From Chloroflexi bacterium HGW-Chloroflexi-3 (GTDB lineage: Bacteria > Chloroflexota > Anaerolineae > Anaerolineales > Anaerolineaceae), in assembly GCA_002842045.1 (NCBI GenBank), contig PHBX01000025.1, forward strand, positions 47,313-91,633: 44,321 nucleotides of DNA. Reading direction: 5' to 3'. Positions 7,662 to 15,180 of the stretch are shown piece by piece (position 1 is the first letter of the stretch; each line of letters starts with the position of its first letter). The notes under the pieces were generated by a model. It saw only the letters and a list, made by a program, of their open reading frames with translations. It ran no database searches and was not told the origin of the DNA. The position numbers and the translations under genes were made by a program.

Positions 7662-7752
7662 GGTGCGTTATGAACTCACCCTACCATTTTCTTATAATTA
7701 ATGGTGCGTTATAAACGGCAAAATTTCATGTAGGGTGCATCCGTGATGCACC
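7662..7752. repeat. REP-like elements upstream of the RAYT gene
   Basis: A degenerate hairpin at 7662-7680 (GGTGCGTT-atg-AACTCACC), a half element at 7703-7716, and a perfect element at 7734-7752 (GGTGCATC-cgt-GATGCACC) followed by a run of T. The last lies 30 bases before the RAYT start and could also act as a terminator. The 236-base gap 7547-7782 otherwise shows only AT-rich sequence. Confidence 0.75.
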
Positions 7753-7782
7753 ATTTTTTTAAATTTCACATAAAATTAATTC

Positions 7783-8331
7783 ATGCCTCAATATCGCCGT
7801 CTTCGAATCAATGGGGGTACTTTTTTCTTCACCGTGGTTACTTATAACCGTTTCCCTCTTTTTAATAACCCTCAATGTCGCAGCATCCTGCATAACGCAT
7901 GGGAGGACACTCAACAAAGATTTCCGTTTAAAACCATAGCCATTTGTTTATTACCCGATCATCTACATTGCATATGGCAGCTTCCCGAGGATGATGCCAA
8001 TTATTCAATCCGTTGGAAAGAGATCAAACGACTTTTCACAAAACACTACCTGATTGAAATTGGACCTGGCGCACACCGAAATGAATCCCGTCAAAAACGA
8101 CGTGAAGCAGCCATCTGGCAAAGACGATTCTGGGAACACGTTATCCAGGACGATATGGATTTCGAAAGACATTTGGATTACATTCATTACAATCCAATCA
8201 AACATGGATATGTAGAAAAAGCTTCTGATTGGCAGTGGTCAAGTTTCCACAAATTTGTCAAAGAGGGTATTTACGATAATGATTGGGTTGGTGGGAATGA
8301 AGGCAGAATTCAGAGTTTGGATTGGGAATGA
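7783..8331 (+). CDS. REP-associated tyrosine transposase (RAYT, Y1/HUH type)
   Basis: 182 residues, typical RAYT length. Signatures: N-terminal YRRLRINGGTFFFTVVTYNR, the HUH metal-binding motif HLH in LLPDHLHCIWQLP (about 60), and LDYIHYNPIKHGYV (about 135-148), which carries the candidate catalytic tyrosine. RAYTs bind and nick single-stranded REP hairpins and are thought to spread them; they usually do not move their own gene as an insertion sequence. Palindromes of one sequence family lie on both sides (7662-7752, 8339-8607, 6523-6541), which fits a local enzyme-substrate pair. There is no strong ribosome site before the ATG. The reading frame is intact, so it may be active. Confidence 0.9.
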   Translation: MPQYRRLRINGGTFFFTVVTYNRFPLFNNPQCRSILHNAWEDTQQRFPFKTIAICLLPDHLHCIWQLPEDDANYSIRWKEIKRLFTKHYLIEIGPGAHRNESRQKRREAAIWQRRFWEHVIQDDMDFERHLDYIHYNPIKHGYVEKASDWQWSSFHKFVKEGIYDNDWVGGNEGRIQSLDWE

Positions 8332-8338
8332 GGATAAT

Positions 8339-8607
8339 GGTGCGTTTTGAACGCACCATTATCTACAGTTGAATAGGTGATGCACCAATTTTGAGTGCAT
8401 CCCACGTTTCGAGTAGGGTGCATCCGTGATGCACCTTTTTTGTGACCAAATCATGGTGCGTTATACACCTGCACAACCAAGGGCAAGCACATCCCACGTT
8501 TCGATTTGTATTGATACACCAATTTTGAGTGCATCCCACGTTTCGAGTAGGGTGCATCCGTGATGCACCAATTCCGAGATCAAATCATGGTGCGTTTGAA
8601 ACGCACC
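8339..8607. repeat. Cluster of REP hairpins downstream of the RAYT gene
   Basis: Perfect or near-perfect elements: 8339-8357 (GGTGCGTT-ttg-AACGCACC), 8417-8435 and 8551-8569 (both GGTGCATC-cgt-GATGCACC), and 8589-8607 (9-bp arms with a 1-base loop). Half elements are near 8377 and 8455. A ~50-bp block ending in the GATGCACC element is directly repeated (8386-8435 and 8520-8569). Some copies are followed by T runs and could stop transcription. There is no gene in 8332-8584. Confidence 0.8.
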
Positions 8608-8995
8608 CTACAAATATTGGCTGGAAGAGTCTCGCCCACTCCTTTTCCTCCTCCCTGGGCCGCAACAATATATGGCGCTTGCCAGCCGGCAGGGCAAAAT
8701 CAAATGCCAGCTGGATGCCGCCCTGCAACCAGGCGCGCAGATCCGCTTCGGGGATGCCCATCGGCCAGAAGACCGAGGAAGCCGCCCGCACCGCCAGCTC
8801 GTAATAGCGTGCCCGGTCCACCCGGCGCGGATCAACCGTCTGAGGCATGTCCCAGGCCTGGACTTCTCCGCCATGCATATACAACAGGCGCACGCGCTGC
8901 CCGGGGCGTATCGATTTACCAATGGTCAGCAATTGCTGCCCCGCACGCGCTCCGGCGGTAGAGTGTTTTTTGGGATGCCAGCCAATTCCGATCAA
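8585..8995 (-). pseudogene. C-terminal gene remnant, possibly family B DNA polymerase-like
   Basis: About 136 codons are open on the minus strand, beginning right after a stop codon (TAG) with no ribosome site and running into a REP hairpin at its 3' end, so both ends look cut. Seen: LLTIGKSIRPGQRVRLLYMHG, VQAWDMP and VDRARYYELAVRAASSVFW. From memory this layout resembles the C-terminus of family B DNA polymerase-like proteins in Chloroflexota, but I cannot verify it. GC is high compared with the REP region. It is probably a truncated relic. Confidence 0.4.
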
Positions 8996-9169
8996 CTATT
9001 CTTCATCCCAAATATAATGGCTATCTTCGTCCTGACAACCCTGGTATTCGCGGTGATTAACTGGATCAAAGGCTTCTGGACGGTCAAAAGTCGATTGTTC
9101 TACTCCCTGCTGACTGGGTTTGCAGTAGCCATCCTCTGGTCGTTCTACTTCTGGAACCTGTTAGGATAA
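8996..9169 (+). pseudogene. C-terminal membrane segment of a lost gene (possibly a serine hydrolase)
   Basis: The plus-strand codons from about 8996 to the stop at 9169 encode two hydrophobic helices (IMAIFVLTTLVFAVINW and LLTGFAVAILWSFYFW) ending in NLLG. Upstream in this frame the sequence is only the antisense of the neighbouring remnant, so the real N-terminus is missing. Tails with this RLxYSLL...FYFWNLLG style occur at the end of beta-lactamase-family serine hydrolases with C-terminal membrane helices; that parentage is inference. It is a relic fused back to back to the 8585-8995 relic. Confidence 0.45.
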
Positions 9170-9210
9170 CAATAATCGGTTTGTTGTACGAAAGAAAGGG
9201 CAGAGGAAGC

Positions 9211-9996
9211 TCAATCAGGCAAAATCTCTGCCCGTAATTGTTGTGACATGCGCGCAAATTCACTGGTATACCGCAAATCTTCCTTCCGAGGACGCGGTAA
9301 ATTCACCGGGAAATCACAGGAGATGCGTCCCGGACGGGCACTTAATACCAGAATGCGATCAGAGAGTAAAAGCGCTTCCGAGATGGAATGTGTGACCATT
9401 AACACGGTGGTACGACGTGCCTGCCAGATGCGCAGCAACTCCACCCCCATCTGTTCGCGCATCAATGCATCCAGTGCTCCAAAGGGTTCGTCCAGCAATA
9501 ACAAATCCGGGTCCTGAATCAAGGCGCGGGCAATCGCCACACGTTGCGCCATACCACCGGAGAGCTCCTGCACCCAGGTCTGCTCGAAATCTTCCAACCC
9601 CACCAGTTCGATCAATTCCATGGCTTTACGGCGGGCTGCTTCCACCGAAACCTGATGAAGTTCAAGCGGTAGCGTGATGTTTTCGACAACCGTGCGCCAT
9701 GGCATCAGATTGGCTTGCTGGAAGACATAACCGATCTTCACATCCCGATCGCCTTCATAGGAGAATTGCACCTCACCACGGGATGGCTGCAGCACTCCGG
9801 CAATTACCCGCAGCAGGGTACTCTTGCCACTGCCGGAAGGACCAATCACGCACACAAATTCCTGTGGGGCGATATGAAAGTTAACACCCTGCAATGCCTG
9901 TAAACCTCCATTTTCGACCGCAAATGTGATGTGCAGGTCTTTTACAGTTAAAAATGGCTGGACAGATTCCAACGCTTCATTTGTATAAGTAGTCAT
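9211..9996 (-). CDS. ABC transporter ATP-binding protein, probable flavin importer
   Basis: About 261 residues. Walker [10 protein letters not shown] (about 50), Q-loop [11 protein letters not shown], signature LSGGMAQR, Walker [13 protein letters not shown] and switch His in [12 protein letters not shown] are all intact, of the NitT/TauT (SsuB/TauB) type. It powers the importer formed with the permease and binding protein upstream. The start is uncertain: ATGs at 10011 and 9996 both lie inside the 3' end of the binding-protein gene and lack a ribosome site, which suggests translational coupling. Transcription is probably governed by the FMN riboswitch at 11908-12036. Homologues act on sulfonates, thiamine precursors or riboflavin; the switch favours a flavin. 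Confidence 0.88.
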   Translation of the reverse strand: MTTYTNEALESVQPFLTVKDLHITFAVENGGLQALQGVNFHIAPQEFVCVIGPSGSGKSTLLRVIAGVLQPSRGEVQFSYEGDRDVKIGYVFQQANLMPWRTVVENITLPLELHQVSVEAARRKAMELIELVGLEDFEQTWVQELSGGMAQRVAIARALIQDPDLLLLDEPFGALDALMREQMGVELLRIWQARRTTVLMVTHSISEALLLSDRILVLSARPGRISCDFPVNLPRPRKEDLRYTSEFARMSQQLRAEILPD

Positions 9997-10951
9997 TGCT
10001 ATAGGCTTCATTCAGGTTAAGCGTCTGGCTGATCAACCCCATTTCCAGCAGGATGGCATGCATACTTTCCCAGGCTGCGGGATCACTGTAGCCCAATGGG
10101 TCCACCTGCCAATATTCCATCGAGATGCGCAGTACTTCTTTCTGCACAGCTGTGTTGGCTTGCGCCAGATTTTCGACATATTTCACGCTGATCTGATAAG
10201 CAGCTTCGGGATCGTCTAATGAGGTTTGAATACCCCTGCTGATCGCTTTGACCATGCCACGTACCAGGTCGGGATGCTCTTTGATGGTGGTTTCGTTGCT
10301 GATCAGGCCATTTGAGACCAGTTGTAAATTGTCCGAGAGTGCCTGGGTGTTGATTTCGTAGCCTTCGGCTTCTAATTGAACCGGCTCATTGGTAACATAG
10401 ATGACAGCTGCATCCACTCGATCAGTCACGAGTGCTTCCACCTGGGTGTAACCGATCGAATCGAGCCTGATATCCGATTCCGCAAGTCCAGCGGCACTCA
10501 GCATGGCTTTGAAGCCGATATAACTGGCACCATACAAACCCGGGATTCCGACGCGCAGTCCAGCCAGATCATTGATACTTGTGATGTTCTTTTCCTTGAG
10601 TGAAACCACGCCGACCGGGTAATTGTCATACCAGGCCATCACATATACCACCGGTAAACCCTGGGAGCGCGCTAATACCACCTGTTCACCGGAAGCGATG
10701 GCAAATTGAATCTGGTTGGCACCTACCAGTGCAACATTATCATTCTCCATGCTGTAATCCAACTCCACATTCAATCCTTCTTCCAGAAAATAGCCATTTT
10801 CCAAGGCAACATAGATGGGTGTAAACTGTACATTCGGAATGAAACCCATCGGTAAACGGATGTTGACCAATTCTTCAGGTTGTTCAGCCTTTGGTGCGCA
10901 GGCTGACAGGATGATTACAAAAATTATGCTTGCTACTAAGATTTTTTTCAA
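9977..10951 (-). CDS. ribY: Substrate-binding lipoprotein of a riboflavin/flavin ABC importer (NMT1-like)
   Basis: 324 residues from a TTG start at 10951, chosen because GGAGGAG lies at 10957-10963; upstream in-frame codons have no such signal. A lipoprotein signal peptide ends in the lipobox LSAC (Cys about 18), so the mature protein is membrane-anchored outside the cell. The NMT1/THI5-like periplasmic-binding fold is seen: [41 protein letters not shown], and [23 protein letters not shown]1-like proteins bind thiamine precursors, riboflavin or sulfonates. The FMN riboswitch ahead of the operon argues for riboflavin or a close relative, matching the RibXY systems known in Chloroflexota. The symbol is an inference. 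Confidence 0.85.
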   Translation of the reverse strand: MKKILVASIIFVIILSACAPKAEQPEELVNIRLPMGFIPNVQFTPIYVALENGYFLEEGLNVELDYSMENDNVALVGANQIQFAIASGEQVVLARSQGLPVVYVMAWYDNYPVGVVSLKEKNITSINDLAGLRVGIPGLYGASYIGFKAMLSAAGLAESDIRLDSIGYTQVEALVTDRVDAAVIYVTNEPVQLEAEGYEINTQALSDNLQLVSNGLISNETTIKEHPDLVRGMVKAISRGIQTSLDDPEAAYQISVKYVENLAQANTAVQKEVLRISMEYWQVDPLGYSDPAAWESMHAILLEMGLISQTLNLNEAYSNDYLYK

Positions 10952-10964
10952 GGTATCTCCTCCA

Positions 10965-11798
10965 TTAAATTTCAACGGTTAATGTTTGCTTGCGTGGTCG
11001 ATGTTGCCACGCTAATAATTTTCGTTCCAATAAAATCACGGCACCATATAACAACAACGCCATAACCACCAGTGTAAACACAGTCACGAAGACCAATGCT
11101 GTATCATATTGTCCCCGGCCAACATTGATCAGAAATCCCAGTCCGCGATCTGCGCCTACAAATTCACCCACCACAGCGCCAATGACCGAAAGGGTTGCTC
11201 CGATGCGCAATCCCCCCAGAAAGACCGGTAAGGCAGCCGGGATTTCCAGATAACGCAGTGTTTGGAGGCGGGTGGCGCGCAACGAACGCATCAGATCTCG
11301 CAAGTCCTGCGGAACGGCACGAATACCCACCACTGTATTCACCAGCACCGGGAAAAAGACGATCAATCCGGCAATCAAGACCTTGGAGAATAATCCCGGT
11401 CCAAACCAGATCACCAGCAAAGGCGCAATTGCCACAATCGGGATCGCCTGAGATGCCACCAGATATGGGGAAAGTAACCTTTCAAGGGTGCCCGATTTTG
11501 CCAGTAGATATCCCAACACCGTCGCCAGGAAAGCACCGGAAATCAAGCCCAGCGTAACTTCAAGTAGCGTATAAGAAGTATGCCAGAACAAACTGCCATT
11601 CTGAAGAACCTCGAAGAAACGCCGTAATACGATCATGGGAGAAGGAAGAATGAAAACCGGTAGATCACTCCAGCGGGTTACAATCCACCATAATAGCACA
11701 GCCACAGTTCCAGAAATAGGCATCAACCAGCCGCCATATTTTCCGGCTGCTTTCCTGATGGGGTTGTGTTTCTGTAAGCGTTTCAAGCTGATTTCCAT
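10965..11798 (-). CDS. ribX: ABC transporter permease, probable riboflavin importer
   Basis: About 277 residues with six hydrophobic helices of the BPD_transp_1 (SsuC/TauC-like) type. The EAA-like coupling loop is visible as [26 protein letters not shown] (about 165-190). TGGAG at 11803-11807 fits the second of two adjacent ATGs (11798) better than the first (11801). It is the first gene after the FMN riboswitch and terminator, so it should be expressed when FMN is scarce. The binding-protein gene follows 14 bases downstream. In characterised Chloroflexota systems the equivalent permease is RibX; I use that name on context alone. Confidence 0.85.
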   Translation of the reverse strand: MEISLKRLQKHNPIRKAAGKYGGWLMPISGTVAVLLWWIVTRWSDLPVFILPSPMIVLRRFFEVLQNGSLFWHTSYTLLEVTLGLISGAFLATVLGYLLAKSGTLERLLSPYLVASQAIPIVAIAPLLVIWFGPGLFSKVLIAGLIVFFPVLVNTVVGIRAVPQDLRDLMRSLRATRLQTLRYLEIPAALPVFLGGLRIGATLSVIGAVVGEFVGADRGLGFLINVGRGQYDTALVFVTVFTLVVMALLLYGAVILLERKLLAWQHRPRKQTLTVEI

Positions 11799-11844
11799 CA
11801 TTCTCCAAAAAAAATTCCGCAGGCAAATTAACAGCCAACGGGGG

Positions 11845-11877
11845 AGAAAGAAAACCCGAAAACGTGTTGTTTTCGGG
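11845..11877 (-). terminator. Riboswitch expression-platform terminator
   Basis: On the minus strand CCCGAAAAC (11869-11877) pairs perfectly with GTTTTCGGG (11855-11863) around a five-base loop and is followed by TTTTC and further T. It lies between the FMN aptamer and the first gene, so FMN binding probably switches transcription off here. Confidence 0.8.
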
Positions 11878-11907
11878 GCGTCACAGCAAACATGATTGTC
11901 AGTTCGC

Positions 11908-12036
11908 TTACCTTCTTTTATCCGGACTATACCGTCGACCCCGGAGTTTCACCGGGTCATGCATCTATGATGCGCGTGGGTTATACCACCGATCGGGAAT
12001 TGGAACTTGAGTTCCTCACCCTGCCCCGAAGGCTAT
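11908..12036 (-). promoter_or_regulatory. FMN riboswitch (RFN element)
   Basis: Read on the minus strand, the hallmarks follow in order: CTTCGGGGCAGGGTGA at the 5' side, TTCCCGATCGGTGGTA, an ACCCACGCGC hairpin, CCCGGTGAAACTCCGGGG, then CGACGGTATAGTCCGGAT and the closing AGAAGG that pairs with CCTTC at the 5' end. This is the conserved six-helix FMN aptamer, with a P2-P6 layout of usual length. It controls riboflavin synthesis or uptake genes in other bacteria. Here it precedes an ABC importer. Confidence 0.93.
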
Positions 12037-12053
12037 ATTCAACTGTTGATTTA

Positions 12054-12082
12054 AGTATAAACACTCCAGCGAATTATGTCAA
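12054..12082 (-). promoter_or_regulatory. Strong sigma-70-like promoter of the flavin importer operon
   Basis: On the minus strand a perfect TTGACA (12077-12082) and TATACT (12054-12059) are 17 bases apart. Transcription would start about 10 bases before the FMN aptamer. Confidence 0.8.
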
Positions 12083-12116
12083 CTGGATTGTGAATTTCAT
12101 CGCATAATATGATGAC

Positions 12117-12851
12117 TTAATCACCGCTGATCGCGTTGAGAACAGCCTGGGTATCCGCCATATTCGGGAAGATGAAATCCGGATTGTGTGCTTTCAAATC
12201 CTGCTCCGTGTAAAGACCGGTTGTCACGGCGATGGTTCTGGCATCAAAAGCTTTCCCGGCCTGGATATCCATTGGCGCATCCCCTACGGTGACCAATTCG
12301 ATCGCTTCCCTGGCCAGTCCGTACACCCAGGTAGCTTTTACCAATCCCCGATCAATAATCTGATCGCGATGATCACAATCATCGCCAAAGGAAGTCAACG
12401 GGAAATAACCCAGCAACCCCGACCGTGATAATACCTGGCTGGCCACCCCACGCAAGGAACCCGTAATCAAACCAACCGGAATCTTGTTTTTATGCAAAGT
12501 TTCCAGCAAGGGCACCACCCCGGGCAGCACAAAATCATGCAAATCCTGTGGCAGAATGGTCTGAATATTCTCCACCAGCATGCGCTCGATTTCAGCCTGT
12601 TTGGCGTTGACACTACCTTCACTCACCCCGGCTGCCACAGCAAAGCGCCGCATGACCTCGAACATTGGCACACCGGAGGTGACCACTTTCTGCAATTCGG
12701 TAATGCCGAAGAGTCTATTCAGCACCATCAGAAAATTCTTGCGGTGGAAGGGAGAAACATCCAGTAAGGTATGATCCATATCGAAGAAAACGACACGTGT
12801 TTTGATGTGACCATTGTCGGTCCGGGTAGAAGTTGTATGTGGTATTGTCAA
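12117..12851 (-). CDS. HAD-superfamily hydrolase
   Basis: 244 residues. Motif I DMDHTLLD (about 24-31) supplies the nucleophile and acid aspartates, motif II is LITGS (about 130), and motif IV is VTVGDAPMDIQAG (about 200). The helical cap after motif I fits a phosphoglycolate-phosphatase or phosphoserine-phosphatase-like enzyme. The substrate cannot be read from sequence. It lies upstream of the riboswitch-controlled operon on the same strand but is separated by that operon's own promoter, so a functional link is not shown. The ribosome site (AGGAC) is weak. Confidence 0.8.
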   Translation of the reverse strand: MTIPHTTSTRTDNGHIKTRVVFFDMDHTLLDVSPFHRKNFLMVLNRLFGITELQKVVTSGVPMFEVMRRFAVAAGVSEGSVNAKQAEIERMLVENIQTILPQDLHDFVLPGVVPLLETLHKNKIPVGLITGSLRGVASQVLSRSGLLGYFPLTSFGDDCDHRDQIIDRGLVKATWVYGLAREAIELVTVGDAPMDIQAGKAFDARTIAVTTGLYTEQDLKAHNPDFIFPNMADTQAVLNAISGD

Positions 12852-12939
12852 AGGTTGTCCTATTTAAATCGCCAGAGCGATGGATTTTTGATAAGCCTCA
12901 TTAGTATAAAGAAGGATGATGGATTTGTAAATAGCGAAT

Positions 12940-12975
12940 AGTTGACAGTGAGAAGTTGAGAGTCGAAAAGGAAAA
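12940..12975. repeat. Heptamer repeat in the 12852-13085 gap
   Basis: Steps AGTTGAC, AGTGAGA, AGTTGAG, AGTCGAA, AAGGAAA: the same family as at the restriction locus. The rest of this gap is AT-rich. A TGCTACAAT extended -10-like site lies at 13038-13046 ahead of the peptidase gene, with no convincing -35. Confidence 0.55.
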
Positions 12976-13085
12976 ATGTGATTAATTTCACCATTGATGA
13001 AATAACACTGAAGTAGTATTTCTTCAATGAAAATTGATGCTACAATGAGTTAAATTCCCTTTTTTGTGGTGGCTTTATTTTTTTA

Positions 13086-14999
13086 ATGAAACATCTTATT
13101 CGAATTCTTATTTTCAGCTTGCTGATCAGCATTCTGCTACCAGCATTTTCTGCCAGTGCTCAAGATGAGTCAGGGAATGAACCTGTTTGGTTATCTGCTA
13201 ATCCTGAAACCAAACCCTCATCGCCTGCGCAAACTGAAGTTGAAAACGTAAACACCCACACCCTGGATGTCACCATCACCTTCTCCGGAGTCTGGGCAGA
13301 CGTCCAAACCAGGGACAGGCAATTCTACACACGTCTCTGGCACGAGGACTACAGCTCCTACCGTGAACCCGGCCAACCAGCGCTACCCGGTGTGACCTTC
13401 AATATTCTGATCCCCCAGGGCGCGCAGGTGGAGGTCATCCAGCAAAAAGCCAGCAGCCATAGTGTCAGTCTTACACGGCAGGGTTTCCCAGCCAAAGTCA
13501 TCCCTTCCCAGCGGCAATCTTCCAAATCCGAGCCACCCCCACCCTGGACACCGCCCGACCCTGCACGTTATGCCAGTCGGGTCCTTCACCCCCAGCGCTG
13601 GTATGAGGTGAATGACACTTTCCAGATGCGCGATTACACCATCCTGCCACTGTGGGTCAACCCGGTGCGCTACCGCCCTGCCAATGGGGATATTGAGCTA
13701 CTGGAAAAAATTGAGTTACGCCTGACCTGGCCGGAGAGCTCAACCACGTCGCTGGACGCTGCTGTGGTCAGCGACAGCCCCTCCTTTGACCGCCTGGTCA
13801 GGCAGATTGTGATCAACCCACCGCCACAGGCAATGCTGGATACGACAAAATCCGGTGAGGGATATCTGATCATCACCCCGGATGAGTTTTATGAAGAAAT
13901 TCTTGAATTTGCTAATTTTAAACAAAATCAAGGTTATACGGTGACAGTTTCAAAATTTTCCGAAACAGGGACTTCCGCAAACCAAATAAAAGAATTTATA
14001 AAAAATGCTTACACTAATTGGACAATTCCCCCAACATTTCTTTTATTAGTTGGAGATACTCTCAAGAGTAACGAACCACTGATAACTCTTTTTCCATCTT
14101 TTGACGGTAAAGTCATTTCTCAAAAAACAGATTTATATTACACAACAATGGGAGACTTTTCAGATTTTATTCCCGATATTTTTGTGGGGCGATTACCTGC
14201 TAGAACAGAAATAGATGTTGCCAATATGGTAAACAAAATTGTTAATTACTCCAATAATGGGTTTTATGATTGGCATATAGATGTTTCTTTTGTAGCTACT
14301 TGTGATCAATATAAAGACACAAATTCGACCTTTTATCATTATGAAATAGCCGAAGATTCTCATAATCATGTCATACAAATGCATACACAACCTTTAGGAT
14401 ATCCAAGTTATTTTCCATTATCAAATACACTTCTTGGAGGAGATCAACTTTATTGCGTAACAAATTCTGCGACATCTATCGATGTAATCAATAGTCTTAA
14501 TTCCAATAGAGGAATAATTACATATTCAGGACATGGGTCTGTTGACGGATGGGATGATGGAGAGATAAAAATTAAAAGACCTGATATTTCAACTATTTCA
14601 CCAATAAATATCTCATCATTTGTGGCTAGTTTTGCATGTTATACAAATGATTTTGGAAATACAAGCAATTATTTTCCTGATGTTTTCGGAGAAACATGGA
14701 TGTTGCAAGATAATAAAGGAGCAATAGCATATATTGGCTCAGCAGCTCCAAGTTACTGGAATCAGGATAAAGAACTAGAGATCGCAATGTTCGATATCCT
14801 TTATAGCGATCCATTGAATCCACCTTCGGTAAGAGAAGCAATTCATTTTGGACTTATAGAAGTTAATAATATATTCTTAAATATCACAAATGGTAGCCCT
14901 CAATACTATTGGGAAACCTACAACCTTCTCGGTGATCCCAGTCAACAACTCTGGCTTCTACCTCGAAACTCATTCTATCTACCCATCATTTATAAATAG
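13086..14999 (+). CDS. Secreted gingipain-like cysteine peptidase (family C25)
   Basis: 637 residues. A signal peptide (residues 1-25, ending SASAQ) is followed by a ~230-residue propeptide-like region (Peptidase_C25 N-terminal style, LWHEDYSSYREPGQPALP), then the catalytic domain from about 255 (YLIITPDEFYEEI, FLLLVGD). The catalytic His is in ITYSGHGS (about 480) and the Cys in FVASFACYTNDFG (about 515). The domain closes with YNLLGDPSQQ, and the protein ends in SFYLPIIYK. It should cut proteins outside the cell. The 5' third is GC-rich (40 GC in 13501-13560) and the catalytic part AT-rich (17 GC in 14221-14280), with a sharp change near 13880, suggesting a chimeric origin. The ATG has no good ribosome site. 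Confidence 0.85.
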   Translation: MKHLIRILIFSLLISILLPAFSASAQDESGNEPVWLSANPETKPSSPAQTEVENVNTHTLDVTITFSGVWADVQTRDRQFYTRLWHEDYSSYREPGQPALPGVTFNILIPQGAQVEVIQQKASSHSVSLTRQGFPAKVIPSQRQSSKSEPPPPWTPPDPARYASRVLHPQRWYEVNDTFQMRDYTILPLWVNPVRYRPANGDIELLEKIELRLTWPESSTTSLDAAVVSDSPSFDRLVRQIVINPPPQAMLDTTKSGEGYLIITPDEFYEEILEFANFKQNQGYTVTVSKFSETGTSANQIKEFIKNAYTNWTIPPTFLLLVGDTLKSNEPLITLFPSFDGKVISQKTDLYYTTMGDFSDFIPDIFVGRLPARTEIDVANMVNKIVNYSNNGFYDWHIDVSFVATCDQYKDTNSTFYHYEIAEDSHNHVIQMHTQPLGYPSYFPLSNTLLGGDQLYCVTNSATSIDVINSLNSNRGIITYSGHGSVDGWDDGEIKIKRPDISTISPINISSFVASFACYTNDFGNTSNYFPDVFGETWMLQDNKGAIAYIGSAAPSYWNQDKELEIAMFDILYSDPLNPPSVREAIHFGLIEVNNIFLNITNGSPQYYWETYNLLGDPSQQLWLLPRNSFYLPIIYK

Positions 15000-15180
15000 T
15001 CAGTCAGCAGGAAGATAGCTCTTCCTTTATTCATTCACATTGTGCCTTTTGTGTATTCGTCATCGTTTTTCATTCGTTGACGGCTTCGTTTATTCGTTTC
15101 CTATTCGTGGACGGCTCTCCACCCCATCAATTCCCTCATGCATGTTACAATCAATTATCCGACCTTGAGGGAATCCGCTC

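Noticed and set aside
7783..8331. The RAYT gene as an insertion sequence (IS200/IS605)
   Set aside because: The motifs fit the RAYT branch, there is no accessory TnpB, and the flanking palindromes are dispersed REPs, not defined element ends.
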